A stretch of DNA of 52,773 bases. It comes from Rhodocyclaceae bacterium. Lineage in GTDB: Bacteria; Pseudomonadota; Gammaproteobacteria; Burkholderiales; Usitatibacteraceae. The notes under the pieces are model-generated. The model saw only the letters and a list, made by a program, of their open reading frames with translations, searched no databases and had not been told where the DNA came from. The stretch spans positions 1-52,773 of the forward strand of contig JADCJC010000097.1 of NCBI GenBank assembly GCA_020247395.1, read 5' to 3'. A program made the translations under genes and the position numbers. This document shows positions 35,772-45,453 of the stretch, one piece after another (position 1 is the stretch's first letter; every line of letters starts with the position of its first letter).

Positions 35772-36421
35772 CGAACAATTACCCCGTGTTCAAGCTCCAC
35801 TCGCCGACACTTTAGATGCTCCAATCCAGACCCGTCATGAGTTGAAAGCAAGATGGTTACGCCAACCTGATTAAAACTTCTGAAAAGATCCAAGATCGTT
35901 GCCGCATAAGCTTGATCAAGATTGCCAGTCGGCTCGTCTGCAATCAGGATCGACGGACGGTTGACGATTGCTCGTGCAATGCACAATCGCTGTTGCTCAC
36001 CACCAGACAATGAGACAAGGTCGGCCTTCTCGCGATTGAGAAGGCCCACCTTGTCGAGGGCGGCGCGAACACGCTTGCCGATTTCGATACGGGTAAACCC
36101 TGCGATTTCTAGGGGTAGGGCGGCGTTTCCAAAGACGTTCCGATCAAAAAGCAACTTATGATCCTGGAACACCAAACCGAGATTTTGCCTCAACACCGAG
36201 ATGCCCGTTTCCTTAAGCTGAGCGAGGTTTTGATTGTTCACCAATACGTTACCAGTAGAAGCAAACTCAATGCCAGCTGCAAGACGTAGCAGCGTGGATT
36301 TCCCAGCGCCAGAGTGGCCCGTGACGACAACTATCTCGCCATTTTCGATGGTGAGTGAAATACCTTTCAGCGCCTCATAACCATTTGCGTAGCGCTTCGA
36401 AACCGAGGAAAAAGTTATCAA
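35768..36421 (-). CDS. ftsE: Cell division ATP-binding protein FtsE
   Basis: FtsE is the cytoplasmic ATPase of the FtsEX complex. The 217-residue protein has Walker A GHSGAGKS (35-42), the Q-loop VFQDHKLLFDRNVFGNAALPLEI typical of FtsE, signature LSGGEQQRLCIARAI, Walker B ILIADEPTGNLD and the switch histidine in STHD. Its conserved start ITFSSVSKRYANGYEAL is family-like. It follows ftsY after 24 bases and is coupled to ftsX. Confidence 0.95.
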   Translation of the reverse strand: MITFSSVSKRYANGYEALKGISLTIENGEIVVVTGHSGAGKSTLLRLAAGIEFASTGNVLVNNQNLAQLKETGISVLRQNLGLVFQDHKLLFDRNVFGNAALPLEIAGFTRIEIGKRVRAALDKVGLLNREKADLVSLSGGEQQRLCIARAIVNRPSILIADEPTGNLDQAYAATILDLFRSFNQVGVTILLSTHDGSGLEHLKCRRVELEHGVIVR

Positions 36422-36445
36422 AATAGTGGTGCCGGGTGGGTTCAG

Positions 36446-37435
36446 CTAGAACAACGCATCAACGAACTGTTTGGCCACAAAAGGCTTCAAATCATCTATG
36501 GATTCGCCTACTCCAATGAATCGGACCGGTATTGGTCGCCCGGCTCTTTCAGCTGCCAGCCCAGCCAACATACCGCCCTTGGCCGTGCCATCTAACTTGG
36601 TCACCACGAGTCCGGTTAACTGTAGTGCATCATCGAACGCCTTGGTTTGCGAAAGTGCGTTCTGTCCGGTATTTGCATCCAGCACCAATAGCGTCTCGTG
36701 AGGTGCCGACGGATCGGCTTTGGAGATGACCCTTTTGACTTTTTTAATCTCTTCCATGAGGTGAAGCTGCGTTGGTAGTCGGCCAGCCGTATCAGCTAAC
36801 ACGATATCGATGCCGCGCGCTTTAGCAGCATGAATAGCATCAAAAATGACCGCAGCAGAATCGCCGCCGCCTTGTTGTGCGATAACGGTGACGTTATTAC
36901 GCGCACCCCAGGTCATCAATTGCTCCCTTGCTGCGGCACGAAATGTATCCCCCGCAGCCAGTAAGACACTCTGACCTTCTGACTGAAAATGCTTTGCGAG
37001 TTTGCCGATGGTCGTGGTTTTCCCTGCTCCATTTACACCTGCGATCATGATTACAAAAGGCTTGGCGATCGAGGTATCCATGGGACGTTCTAGCGGCGAC
37101 ATTAGCTCGGCCAAACTGTTTTTGAGTTCATCATATAGCGCAGCCCGCTCAACTATTTTTTTCTCGCGCTGCGCTCGTCTAAGACTGTCGATCAGTCGCG
37201 CAGTTGCGCGGACGCCGACATCAGCGGTAATTAAAGCTGTTTCCAAGTCTTCAAAAAATGCTTCGTCGATCGCCGGGCTTCGCGCGAACAGGTCGGACAC
37301 GTCGGTCTTCAGGAGTTCCCGCGTTTTGGAGAGACCGCTGCGCAGTCTCGCCAGCCAGCCTGCAGAGGGTTCAACGGACGGCGATGTTGAACTGGTTTTT
37401 GATGAGGAGGAAAACAAGCACGGGGCCTTTAACAA
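36446..37435 (-). CDS. ftsY: Signal recognition particle receptor FtsY
   Basis: FtsY is the SRP receptor GTPase that directs ribosome-bound membrane proteins to the translocon. The product is about 329 residues with a very short N-terminal extension, a four-helix N domain (from about residue 27), and a G domain with GVNGAGKTTTIGKLA, DTFRAAAREQL, DTAGRLPTQ and TKLDGTAKGG. The start is TTG at 37435, or a TTG at 37417 giving MFSSSSKTSSTS, closer to the usual FtsY start. It is divergent from rsmD. Confidence 0.95.
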   Translation of the reverse strand: MLKAPCLFSSSSKTSSTSPSVEPSAGWLARLRSGLSKTRELLKTDVSDLFARSPAIDEAFFEDLETALITADVGVRATARLIDSLRRAQREKKIVERAALYDELKNSLAELMSPLERPMDTSIAKPFVIMIAGVNGAGKTTTIGKLAKHFQSEGQSVLLAAGDTFRAAAREQLMTWGARNNVTVIAQQGGGDSAAVIFDAIHAAKARGIDIVLADTAGRLPTQLHLMEEIKKVKRVISKADPSAPHETLLVLDANTGQNALSQTKAFDDALQLTGLVVTKLDGTAKGGMLAGLAAERAGRPIPVRFIGVGESIDDLKPFVAKQFVDALF

Positions 37436-37527
37436 TCATCCAAACAATCGAACTTGCTGCCAAGCGCTCCTACATCCTAGGCGAAGGCCTGAGCGTTGAG
37501 GCGTTGCAACCGTGCGAGAATTGTCTC

Positions 37528-38115
37528 ATGAATAATTCGCGTGTATTGCAACGGCGTTGGGCCAACAGTGTGCGGATCGGCGGTGGCGAATGGCGTAGTC
37601 GACTCTTGACTTTCCCGGGCGCAGAAGGGTTGCGCCCGACGGGAGATCGAGTAAAACAAACACTCTTCAACTGGCTGGGGCAGTCGCTTGATGGACGAAT
37701 CTGCCTAGACGCATTTGCAGGCAGCGGCGCGCTCGGCTTTGAAGCGGCGTCCAGAGGAGCTCAACAAGTGGTCTTGTGTGAGGCTAACAGGGAAACGGCG
37801 AAGTCTTTGACCGATAATGCGCAACGGCTTGGAGCAGTTCAATGCAAGGTGGTACAAGCAGATGTGCGTCAATGGCTTCGCCTGAATTCCGCCAAGTTCA
37901 ATTTAGCGTTTTGTGACCCGCCGTTTTCCGCGGCGATGCTCGATACCTTTTTGGCTCAACTGGTCCCGCACTTGGCTAAAGATGCCCTTGTCTACGTCGA
38001 GTTGGCACACGTCGTCGAGACGCTAAGTAGTGTCCGTAGCCATTTCGTGGTGGAAAAGGCATCAAAGGCGGGCGCGGTGCATTTTGGGTTGCTTCGACTA
38101 ATTTCGGCGGGCTAA
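37528..38115 (+). CDS. rsmD: 16S rRNA (guanine966-N2)-methyltransferase
   Basis: RsmD methylates G966 of 16S rRNA in the assembled small subunit. The 195-residue protein has RIGGGEWRSRLLTFPGAEGLRPTGDRVKQTLFNWL, split by strands, the SAM motif DAFAGSGALGFEAASRGA and the catalytic motif, here CDPPF in place of the commoner (N/D)PPY/F. The ATG at 37528 is the first that gives the family start. A longer open frame from 37258 runs antisense through ftsY and is rejected. coaD follows after 48 bases. Confidence 0.93.
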   Translation: MNNSRVLQRRWANSVRIGGGEWRSRLLTFPGAEGLRPTGDRVKQTLFNWLGQSLDGRICLDAFAGSGALGFEAASRGAQQVVLCEANRETAKSLTDNAQRLGAVQCKVVQADVRQWLRLNSAKFNLAFCDPPFSAAMLDTFLAQLVPHLAKDALVYVELAHVVETLSSVRSHFVVEKASKAGAVHFGLLRLISAG

Positions 38116-38906
<791 letters not shown>

Positions 38907-38936
38907 GAGCCACAGAAGCGCGACGACAGGAGTATG

Positions 38937-40916
38937 CTAGTCGCGTTTACGGCGCTTCCCGGCGAAACGTTCTAGGCCGTCGCGGAGCATACTTAACTCG
39001 GCATGTTTAGTCTTGATTACGTCCATCGCGGCCTGAATTTCAGCAATCTTCTCCGCCAGATCTAGTTCCGCAGAACGGATCGCAGCGACGCGTGTTGCTC
39101 GCTCGTCTAGACGTTTGTTCAATGCATTCAGAGGCAGCTCGATTGCGCTGAGCACCCCGCGCATCCAAGCCGCAGATTCGCGGTGCGCGATTTCGAACAG
39201 ATGCACAATCCTGCCTGCAATTAGAGCCTCAAACTGCTCGGCGACGGCACTAGCGTTGTGCTCTAGAGTATTACCCCCCTTGGGTAACTCGTTTGCTGTG
39301 ACTTCTTCGACTTTGTCAATTTCTAACCGGAATCGATTGGTTCCAAACGGGTGTAGTTCGAAGTTTCCGATACCAATTTTACGAAAGTGGTGTTCCCCCA
39401 AGTTGCCGAACAGCGTACGAATTTCATCGAGTTTCTTGTTTATTGCATGAATGCGCTGATGGCATAGCGCGAAATAGTTCGACAAGACGTCGTGTAGATC
39501 GCCCGGCCTGAGTGAAGCAGTGATTTTCATCGCGGTATCGGCAATGTCTTGCTTCGCAGTTGTTGGGCTGGTCAATTCTGCGAGCTCGTTCGAAAGTTTG
39601 CTGTGAATCGCCTTGATTGTGCGTAACTCGTCTAGTGCCGCATCGAGACTTGCCCGCTTGTTGTCTGTCTGCCGTGAAAGTGCTTGCGTGATTGCTTGAT
39701 TTTTCTTTCGGACCTGGCCAAGGTCATTTAATCCGGTGAGCAAGTCAAATCGTGCTTGGTCAAGCGATGCCTGCACACTTTCCAATAGGCTCGATAACGT
39801 ATTTAGAATCTCTGTACCTAGAGCGACCTCCCGATCAGCCGGTAGTTGGTCAGCCAGCGTTCTCTCGAGGTGGATGAGTCGGCTTCGGAGTAGTACTTCT
39901 TGTTCTTTCGTGAACAACCCTTGTAGAGCAAGCGCGGTCGACACGGGAACAACGCTATCCGACTCTGTTCCCATCAGGTCTGCAACTTCTCGAATACGGT
40001 TATCGATTTCTACCCGCCACAGGCGATCTGCTTCCTTCGTGTGCACCTGCCCTTGAGATGTCAATCGATCAATCTTGTTCACGACTATGATGCGCGCCTG
40101 GTTCAACTCGTTCTTTTTGCGCTCTCGGAAATTACGCGATCTGCCAAGCGTTTCCCGCCAGATCGCGAGGTCAGACTTGGTAATGCCCTCGGCTGCATCC
40201 AACACAACGATTACCGCGTCTGCTGCCGGGATGTGCTCTCGGCTGAATTCGGGCTCAGCCGTAAGTACTGAGATACCGGGGGTATCGACCACAACGAGAC
40301 CGGCATCAAGGATCGGGTGTGGGAAGTTGACGACGGCGTATCGCCATTTTGGCACTTCGGTACCGTTGCCATCGCTTTTGGGTTTGGACAATGAGTTGCC
40401 GCGAAGTCCCCATGCAACCGATTCGGCGACCGTGGCGCGGCGGGTCTGTGCCAGCAGGCTAAAAGCTGCGCGTATTGATTCAGGGTCGTCAGTCGCAAAA
40501 GGAATGGTCTGCCACTCGGATCTATCTGCGTAAAGATCCGCAAACCGGCGCGGGGCTTCACGTGATTCGATGGGAAGTACCCGTAGGTGGGGGCTCTCGT
40601 CTCTGTCGAACCTTACTTCGGTGATGCAGCGGGTGGCCTGTGCTGCGCCCGAGGGCAGAAGGCGTCGACCAAGATCAGAAAAAAACAGCGCGTTGATGAG
40701 CTCCGATTTACCACGCCCCGCTTCAGCGACAAAAATGATTTTGACGCGCGCAGTGTTCGCCTTGTCGGTGAGTTGATCGAAAATCGCCTCAGTGTCAGCG
40801 TCGCTATAACCGTGGGAGCGAGTGTAGTCGGCGATACGCGCGATCTGCGTGGTGACACCATAACGCCAGGACTGAAGCTCCGCTAGCCGGGCGGTAAGTG
40901 CGTGTCTAGGCTGCAT
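38937..40916 (-). CDS. Dynamin-like large GTPase
   Basis: A 659-residue protein with an N-terminal GTPase domain: P-loop AEAGRGKS at 64-71, a likely G2 threonine near 94, DTPG at 211-214 and NKID at 280-283. From about residue 350 onward it is mostly helical with heptad-like stretches (LDQARFDLLTGLNDLGQVRKKNQAIT and the C-terminal LDLAEKIAEIQAAMDVIKTKHAEL, both split by breaks), as in bacterial dynamin-like proteins. No membrane helix is seen. Relatives remodel or protect membranes, and some act in phage defence or cytokinesis; this one's role is unknown. The only close neighbour on its strand is mutM, 77 bases upstream. It converges on the ferredoxin gene. Confidence 0.8.
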   Translation of the reverse strand: MQPRHALTARLAELQSWRYGVTTQIARIADYTRSHGYSDADTEAIFDQLTDKANTARVKIIFVAEAGRGKSELINALFFSDLGRRLLPSGAAQATRCITEVRFDRDESPHLRVLPIESREAPRRFADLYADRSEWQTIPFATDDPESIRAAFSLLAQTRRATVAESVAWGLRGNSLSKPKSDGNGTEVPKWRYAVVNFPHPILDAGLVVVDTPGISVLTAEPEFSREHIPAADAVIVVLDAAEGITKSDLAIWRETLGRSRNFRERKKNELNQARIIVVNKIDRLTSQGQVHTKEADRLWRVEIDNRIREVADLMGTESDSVVPVSTALALQGLFTKEQEVLLRSRLIHLERTLADQLPADREVALGTEILNTLSSLLESVQASLDQARFDLLTGLNDLGQVRKKNQAITQALSRQTDNKRASLDAALDELRTIKAIHSKLSNELAELTSPTTAKQDIADTAMKITASLRPGDLHDVLSNYFALCHQRIHAINKKLDEIRTLFGNLGEHHFRKIGIGNFELHPFGTNRFRLEIDKVEEVTANELPKGGNTLEHNASAVAEQFEALIAGRIVHLFEIAHRESAAWMRGVLSAIELPLNALNKRLDERATRVAAIRSAELDLAEKIAEIQAAMDVIKTKHAELSMLRDGLERFAGKRRKRD

Positions 40917-40993
40917 TTACTCGGATCGGTGATAGTTAGCTGTAGCGGGATTAAGTCGAAAAGGGCCTGATAGCGGCGAAGCACGTTTGAGAA

Positions 40994-41821
40994 TTATGTC
41001 TGACAACGCGGGCAGAAAAACGTGCTTCGTTGCCCTTGTCGGATTGCGCGGATCGTGCCATCACACCGGCGGCAGCGCTTGCCTGCACGGTCATAGACCA
41101 TCGTCCGTTGCTGAAAATATCCTGGTTGACCGTCGGCTTGTACATAATCACGCAGGCTGGACCCTCCGGCTGCTATGGCGTTGGAAAGTGTTGCGCGGAT
41201 CGCTCCGGCGAGGGCATCGTAACGACCCTTTGAAATCCGGCCGGCGGCGATAGTAGGTTTGACGCCTGCGCCAAATAGCGATTCAGACGCGTAGATATTG
41301 CCGACGCCAACGACGATCTGCGCATTCATGATGAACTCCTTAACACTCAATGATCGACCCCGTGAGCGCTGGAATAGGTGCTCGCCGCTGAACTCTTGTC
41401 CGAGCGGTTCGGGCCCGAGATTGTCTAGCAGTGCATGGGTCGGTGTTTTGCCGGGAATCCAAAGAATCGCGCCGAAGCGGCGCGGGTCGTGGTAACGGAT
41501 GAGCGACTTGTCATCGAGCAGAAGGTCAACATGGTCGTGTTTATCCGGCGCGCGGCCGGCGGGTATCGCAAACATCGAACCAGACATCCCCAAATGACAT
41601 AGTAAAAAACCACCTTGCGTACCAGTTCCCACGTCCCATAATAGATATTTTCCGCGTCGCAAAACATCGCGGACTACCCGACCCTTAAGCTCTACGCTAA
41701 TGTTGGCAGGGATTGGCCAGCGGAGTCGGGCTTCGCGAACGACAACACGTTGGATACGACGACCGACAAGTTTTGGCAGCAGTCCAATCCGGGTGGTTTC
41801 AACTTCTGGTAGCTCAGGCAT
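40994..41821 (-). CDS. mutM: Formamidopyrimidine-DNA glycosylase
   Basis: MutM (Fpg) removes 8-oxoguanine and other oxidised purines and nicks the abasic site. The 275-residue protein begins MPELPEVETTRIGL: after Met removal, Pro is the catalytic nucleophile and Glu follows. The conserved RGKYLLW supplies the Lys, the H2TH region lies in VGVGNIYASESLFGAGVKP, and the C-terminal zinc finger has CRRC and CPRC. I start at 41821 for the PELPEVET end; an upstream ATG at 41881 would block the proline amine. Divergent from the TPR gene. Confidence 0.96.
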   Translation of the reverse strand: MPELPEVETTRIGLLPKLVGRRIQRVVVREARLRWPIPANISVELKGRVVRDVLRRGKYLLWDVGTGTQGGFLLCHLGMSGSMFAIPAGRAPDKHDHVDLLLDDKSLIRYHDPRRFGAILWIPGKTPTHALLDNLGPEPLGQEFSGEHLFQRSRGRSLSVKEFIMNAQIVVGVGNIYASESLFGAGVKPTIAAGRISKGRYDALAGAIRATLSNAIAAGGSSLRDYVQADGQPGYFQQRTMVYDRAGKRCRRCDGTIRAIRQGQRSTFFCPRCQT

Positions 41822-41973
41822 GTGTAATCTAGGCTTGGTATCGTCAGTCTGCTTTAGGTTGCTTAGCGCCGTTGTTGCCATTAAATGGTCAATTGTGACG
41901 CCCGTCTGTGAATTCGTTATGATTAGTGTACGTCAGGTCAAATACCCGCTCAATCACTTTGAATGTAAGTTGC

Positions 41974-43758
41974 ATGAACCACCTCCCATCTTGCGTGCTT
42001 GTTCTATGTATTCTCGCGGCACACCCGTCGTCGGGATGGTCGACTGAAGTTGCGGATCCAAAGTCGAAGGCACGGGCTACCGAGAGCATATCGGCGAAAA
42101 AGACTGTAGCTGAGCCCGCGAGTCCGACACCAAGCGGAAACAAAACCTCGCCGACACTCTCCGCTGAGCAACTGTTGTATCAATATCTGTTGTCCGAGAT
42201 TGCCGGTCAACGCGGACGACCGGTCGTGGCGAGTCGGGGGATGTTGGATCTCGCGCAGAAAACCAGTGACCCGCGAATTGCGCGACGAGCCGCTGAAATT
42301 GCTTTTCAATCCGGGCAGACCCCTGAAGCTCGCGAAGCGCTATTGCTGTGGATTACACTCGAGCCAGAATCCGCCACAGCACGCCAAGCACTCGGTGCCC
42401 TAGTCGGCATACAAGGACCCATCGAGCAGGCGGCAGAAACGCTGTCGCAGTGGCTGCAGGATAAAACGCTCGCCCCTGCATTATTTCTGCAAATGCCTTA
42501 CTTGCTGGGCCGCTATCCCGATCGCGATCGGGTTGCCAATTTGGTGGCCGAGTTAGCGCTCCCCTATGGCGAGGTTCCCGAGGCGCAGTTTGCGCTCGGC
42601 ATTACTGCATATGCTGCCGGTCGTCTGGATGCCGCGCTTACATCAATTGATGCGGCGATTAGTAGCAAACCAAATTTTTCGCGTGCGGTAATTGCGAGAG
42701 CACAGATGATCCGCGCGGCCGACGATGATGAAGCGGCTGAGCGGGCGAGCCGGTACTTGGCAGGTTATCTGAAGGCGTTCCCCCGCGATACGGAAGTCCG
42801 GGTCGCCTACGCGCGCGCGTTGGTCAGCACCAAGTCACTGCTTTCCGCCAGGGAAGAGTTCCGTCGCGCGTCACGGGAATTGCCCAGAGACGGTGAGTTG
42901 GTCTATGCATCTGCGTTGATTTCATTGCAGATCGAGGACTGGAACGCGGCGATTGTCGACTTTAAGCGAACATTGGATATGGATCCACGCGACAAGAACC
43001 CGGTTTATTTCAATCTGGGACTCGCTGCGGAGGGGCAGAAAGACATTGACTCTGCTTCGGCATGGTATCGCCTAGTTGGCGAGGGGGATTACTTTGTCAA
43101 CGCGAGGCTACGTGCCGCCGGATTAGTTGCCAAACGTGACGGGATTGAAGCGGGCAGAAGGCTGCTTCAGGATGCGCAGAATGCGGATTTAGAGTCGCCA
43201 GAATCAAGACTGCAACTGGTGTTAGCCGAAGCACAACTGCTTCGCGACAACGGGGCGCTACAGGAAGCATACGACGTATTGAGCACCGCGCTGGCTAAAC
43301 AGCCTGAATCGGTACCGCTGCGTTACGATCGTGCCATGGTCGCAGATCGTCTCAATCGACTTGCAGACATGGAGAGCGACCTTCGTACCGTGATCAGTAT
43401 CAAGCCAGACCATGCACATGCCTACAACGCGCTAGGATACGCGCTGGCTGAGCGCAATATTCGATTGCCGGAAGCCTTGGAGCTTATTCGTAAGTCGATC
43501 TCGCTGGCACCGGAAGATGGGTTCATTCTCGACAGCCTCGGCTGGGTACAGTACCGAATGCAACAAATTGACAACGCATTGGCAACGTTGAGACGAGCTT
43601 ATCGTATTCGTCCCGATCCGGAGATTGCTGCACATCTCGGAGAAGTGCTATGGGTGAGCGGCAAGAAAGATGATGCGCAGCAGCTTTGGCGGCGTGCACT
43701 GCTTGAAAATCCAGACAATGCGACTCTGATCGCGGTGATAGAACGATTCAAACAATGA
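41974..43758 (+). CDS. TPR-repeat protein, exported
   Basis: The product is about 594 residues. A signal peptide (LPSCVLVLCILAAHPSSGWS) is followed by a Ser/Thr/Lys-rich linker and then tandem tetratricopeptide repeats over most of the length. Examples are AQFALGITAYAAGRLDAALTSID, NPVYFNLGLAAEGQKDIDSA, AHAYNALGYALAERNIRLPEAL and GFILDSLGWVQYRMQQIDNAL. TPR proteins are scaffolds; large ones before lolB are common in betaproteobacteria, with an envelope role assumed. Its stop overlaps the lolB start by four bases, a strong sign of coupling. An upstream ATG at 41926 is less likely. Confidence 0.9.
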   Translation: MNHLPSCVLVLCILAAHPSSGWSTEVADPKSKARATESISAKKTVAEPASPTPSGNKTSPTLSAEQLLYQYLLSEIAGQRGRPVVASRGMLDLAQKTSDPRIARRAAEIAFQSGQTPEAREALLLWITLEPESATARQALGALVGIQGPIEQAAETLSQWLQDKTLAPALFLQMPYLLGRYPDRDRVANLVAELALPYGEVPEAQFALGITAYAAGRLDAALTSIDAAISSKPNFSRAVIARAQMIRAADDDEAAERASRYLAGYLKAFPRDTEVRVAYARALVSTKSLLSAREEFRRASRELPRDGELVYASALISLQIEDWNAAIVDFKRTLDMDPRDKNPVYFNLGLAAEGQKDIDSASAWYRLVGEGDYFVNARLRAAGLVAKRDGIEAGRRLLQDAQNADLESPESRLQLVLAEAQLLRDNGALQEAYDVLSTALAKQPESVPLRYDRAMVADRLNRLADMESDLRTVISIKPDHAHAYNALGYALAERNIRLPEALELIRKSISLAPEDGFILDSLGWVQYRMQQIDNALATLRRAYRIRPDPEIAAHLGEVLWVSGKKDDAQQLWRRALLENPDNATLIAVIERFKQ

Positions 43759-44354
43759 CCCTGTCGCATGGGACGAATGGCCGTTTTTGCCGATTGGTGG
43801 CGGCGGTAATCGCGCTCCTGGTGGCGAGCTGTGCAACATTACCGCCGACCGCGGCCCCTCAGACATCCCCGACGCTGGATAGCCCGCAGGTATTTATTGA
43901 ACAATTCGCACTGTCTGGCAGGTTGAGCGTACGTGTTGGCGACCGGTTGGACTCGGTCCGCATCGAGTGGACACGCGAGGGCAACAAAGAATTTATAAAT
44001 TTTTTTTCACCTTTTGGCTCTCAACTTGCACAAGTGTCGGCATCTTCGGAAGGGGCGACCCTAGTGCGCGGCGATCAGACTGAGTACGCGCCGACGGTAG
44101 GGGCGCTAACGCAGTCACTACTTGGCACGCCGATTGATACCGCATTGCTCGCCCGCTGGGTACAAGGAGCGGTCGATTTGATGTCAGCCGATGTTCCTGC
44201 GGTCAGCGGCGACCGGTTGATACGCTGGACGGTGCGAACGCAGGCCGTACGGGCTGTGGATGGAATTGTCGGGGGTCGTTTCGCGACGCGCATCACGGCA
44301 AGCGAGGGGGACACAACGATTCGCCTCTTTGTTGACCAATTCCGCCCTCTTTGA
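43755..44354 (+). CDS. lolB: Outer-membrane lipoprotein insertase LolB
   Basis: LolB receives lipoproteins from LolA and inserts them in the outer membrane. The 199-residue protein is itself a lipoprotein, with lipobox LLVASC and lipidated Cys26. The beta-barrel-like domain has FALSGRLSVRVGDR, a hydrophobic loop (NFFSPFGSQLAQV), and LLGTPIDTALLARWVQG, as in the family. It is coupled to the TPR gene before it and to ispE after it. Confidence 0.92.
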   Translation: MTLSHGTNGRFCRLVAAVIALLVASCATLPPTAAPQTSPTLDSPQVFIEQFALSGRLSVRVGDRLDSVRIEWTREGNKEFINFFSPFGSQLAQVSASSEGATLVRGDQTEYAPTVGALTQSLLGTPIDTALLARWVQGAVDLMSADVPAVSGDRLIRWTVRTQAVRAVDGIVGGRFATRITASEGDTTIRLFVDQFRPL

Positions 44355-45232
44355 CCGCTCAACAAAAAAGTCTGCCGCTGGTTACCCACATAGTGAAGTT
44401 TTTTGCACCTGCCAAGCTGAACCTGTTCCTTCATGTCATCGGTCGTAGGCCAGACGGTTACCATCTGTTGCAATCGGTCTTTACACTGGTTGACTATGGC
44501 GATCACCTAGAAATTGATGTTCGCGACGATGGTCATATTCGACGGCGCAATGTGATTGCGGGCGTGCCCGCCGAACGTGATCTTGCCATCCGAGCCGCCG
44601 TGGCGTTGAAAGCCGCCGCAGGATCGCAGCTGGGTGCCGATATCTCGCTGCAAAAGCGCACGCCGATGGGAGCGGGGCTCGGTGGCGGGAGCTCTGATGC
44701 AGCGTCTGTGTTGATCGCACTTAATCAGCAATGGAAACTCGGGCTGCCAGATGCACAACTGAAAAAAATTGGGCTGTCGCTAGGCGCGGACGTACCGTTT
44801 TTTATCCAAGGGAGGTCGGCGTTTGTCGAAGGTATAGGTGAATTACTGACCCCTGTCGTGGTCCCGCCATGGTGGTACGTCGTGGTTACCCCGAAAGTCC
44901 ACGTTCCGACGCCATTTGTCTTCACTCACCCGGATTTGACAAGAACGACGCCTACCGTCAAAATAGCGGACTTTTCGGCGACTGGGTTGGCTAATTACCG
45001 CAACGATTTGCAACCTGTTGTTTTGAAAGCGTTTCCAGAGGTCGCGTCAGGGCTAGCGTTGCTGTCCGCGGCGTCAAAAAAATCACTTTTTGGCGCACGC
45101 ATGACAGGCTCCGGGGCAAGTCTATTTGCTGCCTTCGAGTCCGAAAGTGACGCGCGTGAAGCATTTCAGAAGCTCTCGCCGAAAATCAACGGTTTTGTTG
45201 CCAGGGGTTTGGAGAAACATCCTCACCTCTAG
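44351..45232 (+). CDS. ispE: 4-diphosphocytidyl-2-C-methyl-D-erythritol kinase
   Basis: IspE phosphorylates CDP-methylerythritol in the non-mevalonate isoprenoid pathway. It is a GHMP kinase: FFAPAKLNLFLHVIGRRPDGYH at the start, the ATP-loop PMGAGLGGGSSDAAS, and the C-terminal GARMTGSGASLFAAF. A TTG at 44351 overlaps the lolB stop. A GTG at 44393 gives MKFFAPAKLNLF, closer to the usual start. The isoprenoids made here feed the farnesyl group used by CtaB. Confidence 0.94.
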   Translation: MTAQQKSLPLVTHIVKFFAPAKLNLFLHVIGRRPDGYHLLQSVFTLVDYGDHLEIDVRDDGHIRRRNVIAGVPAERDLAIRAAVALKAAAGSQLGADISLQKRTPMGAGLGGGSSDAASVLIALNQQWKLGLPDAQLKKIGLSLGADVPFFIQGRSAFVEGIGELLTPVVVPPWWYVVVTPKVHVPTPFVFTHPDLTRTTPTVKIADFSATGLANYRNDLQPVVLKAFPEVASGLALLSAASKKSLFGARMTGSGASLFAAFESESDAREAFQKLSPKINGFVARGLEKHPHL

Positions 45233-45275
45233 CAAGTTGCCTTCATGCACGCCGTGATGATTGGCGACAAAAAAT

Positions 45276-45350
45276 TGGGGAGTCGCCAAGTGGTAAGGCA
45301 CCGGATTTTGATTCCGGCATTCGTAGGTTCGATCCCTACCTCCCCAGCCA
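45276..45350 (+). tRNA. tRNA-Gln (anticodon TTG)
   Basis: The 75-base sequence folds as a tRNA: acceptor TGGGGAG/CTCCCCA with discriminator G and encoded CCA, a D arm with GGTAAGGC, anticodon stem CCGGA/TCCGG with loop TTTTGAT (anticodon TTG, glutamine) and T arm GTAGG-TTCGATC-CCTAC. It lies between ispE and prs, the standard place for this tRNA in beta- and gammaproteobacteria. Confidence 0.97.
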
Positions 45351-45453
45351 GCAACAACATGCTGTTGTCCTGTGACTGAATTGTTCGCTCGGCAACGGCG
45401 TGTGTGGTGACTTGTTCCAACTGCGAGAACTAGGTACTACAAGAGGCGATGGC

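Noticed and set aside
37258-37527. N-terminal extension of rsmD by 90 residues
   Set aside because: It runs antisense through ftsY and does not resemble RsmD; the ATG at 37528 gives the normal length.
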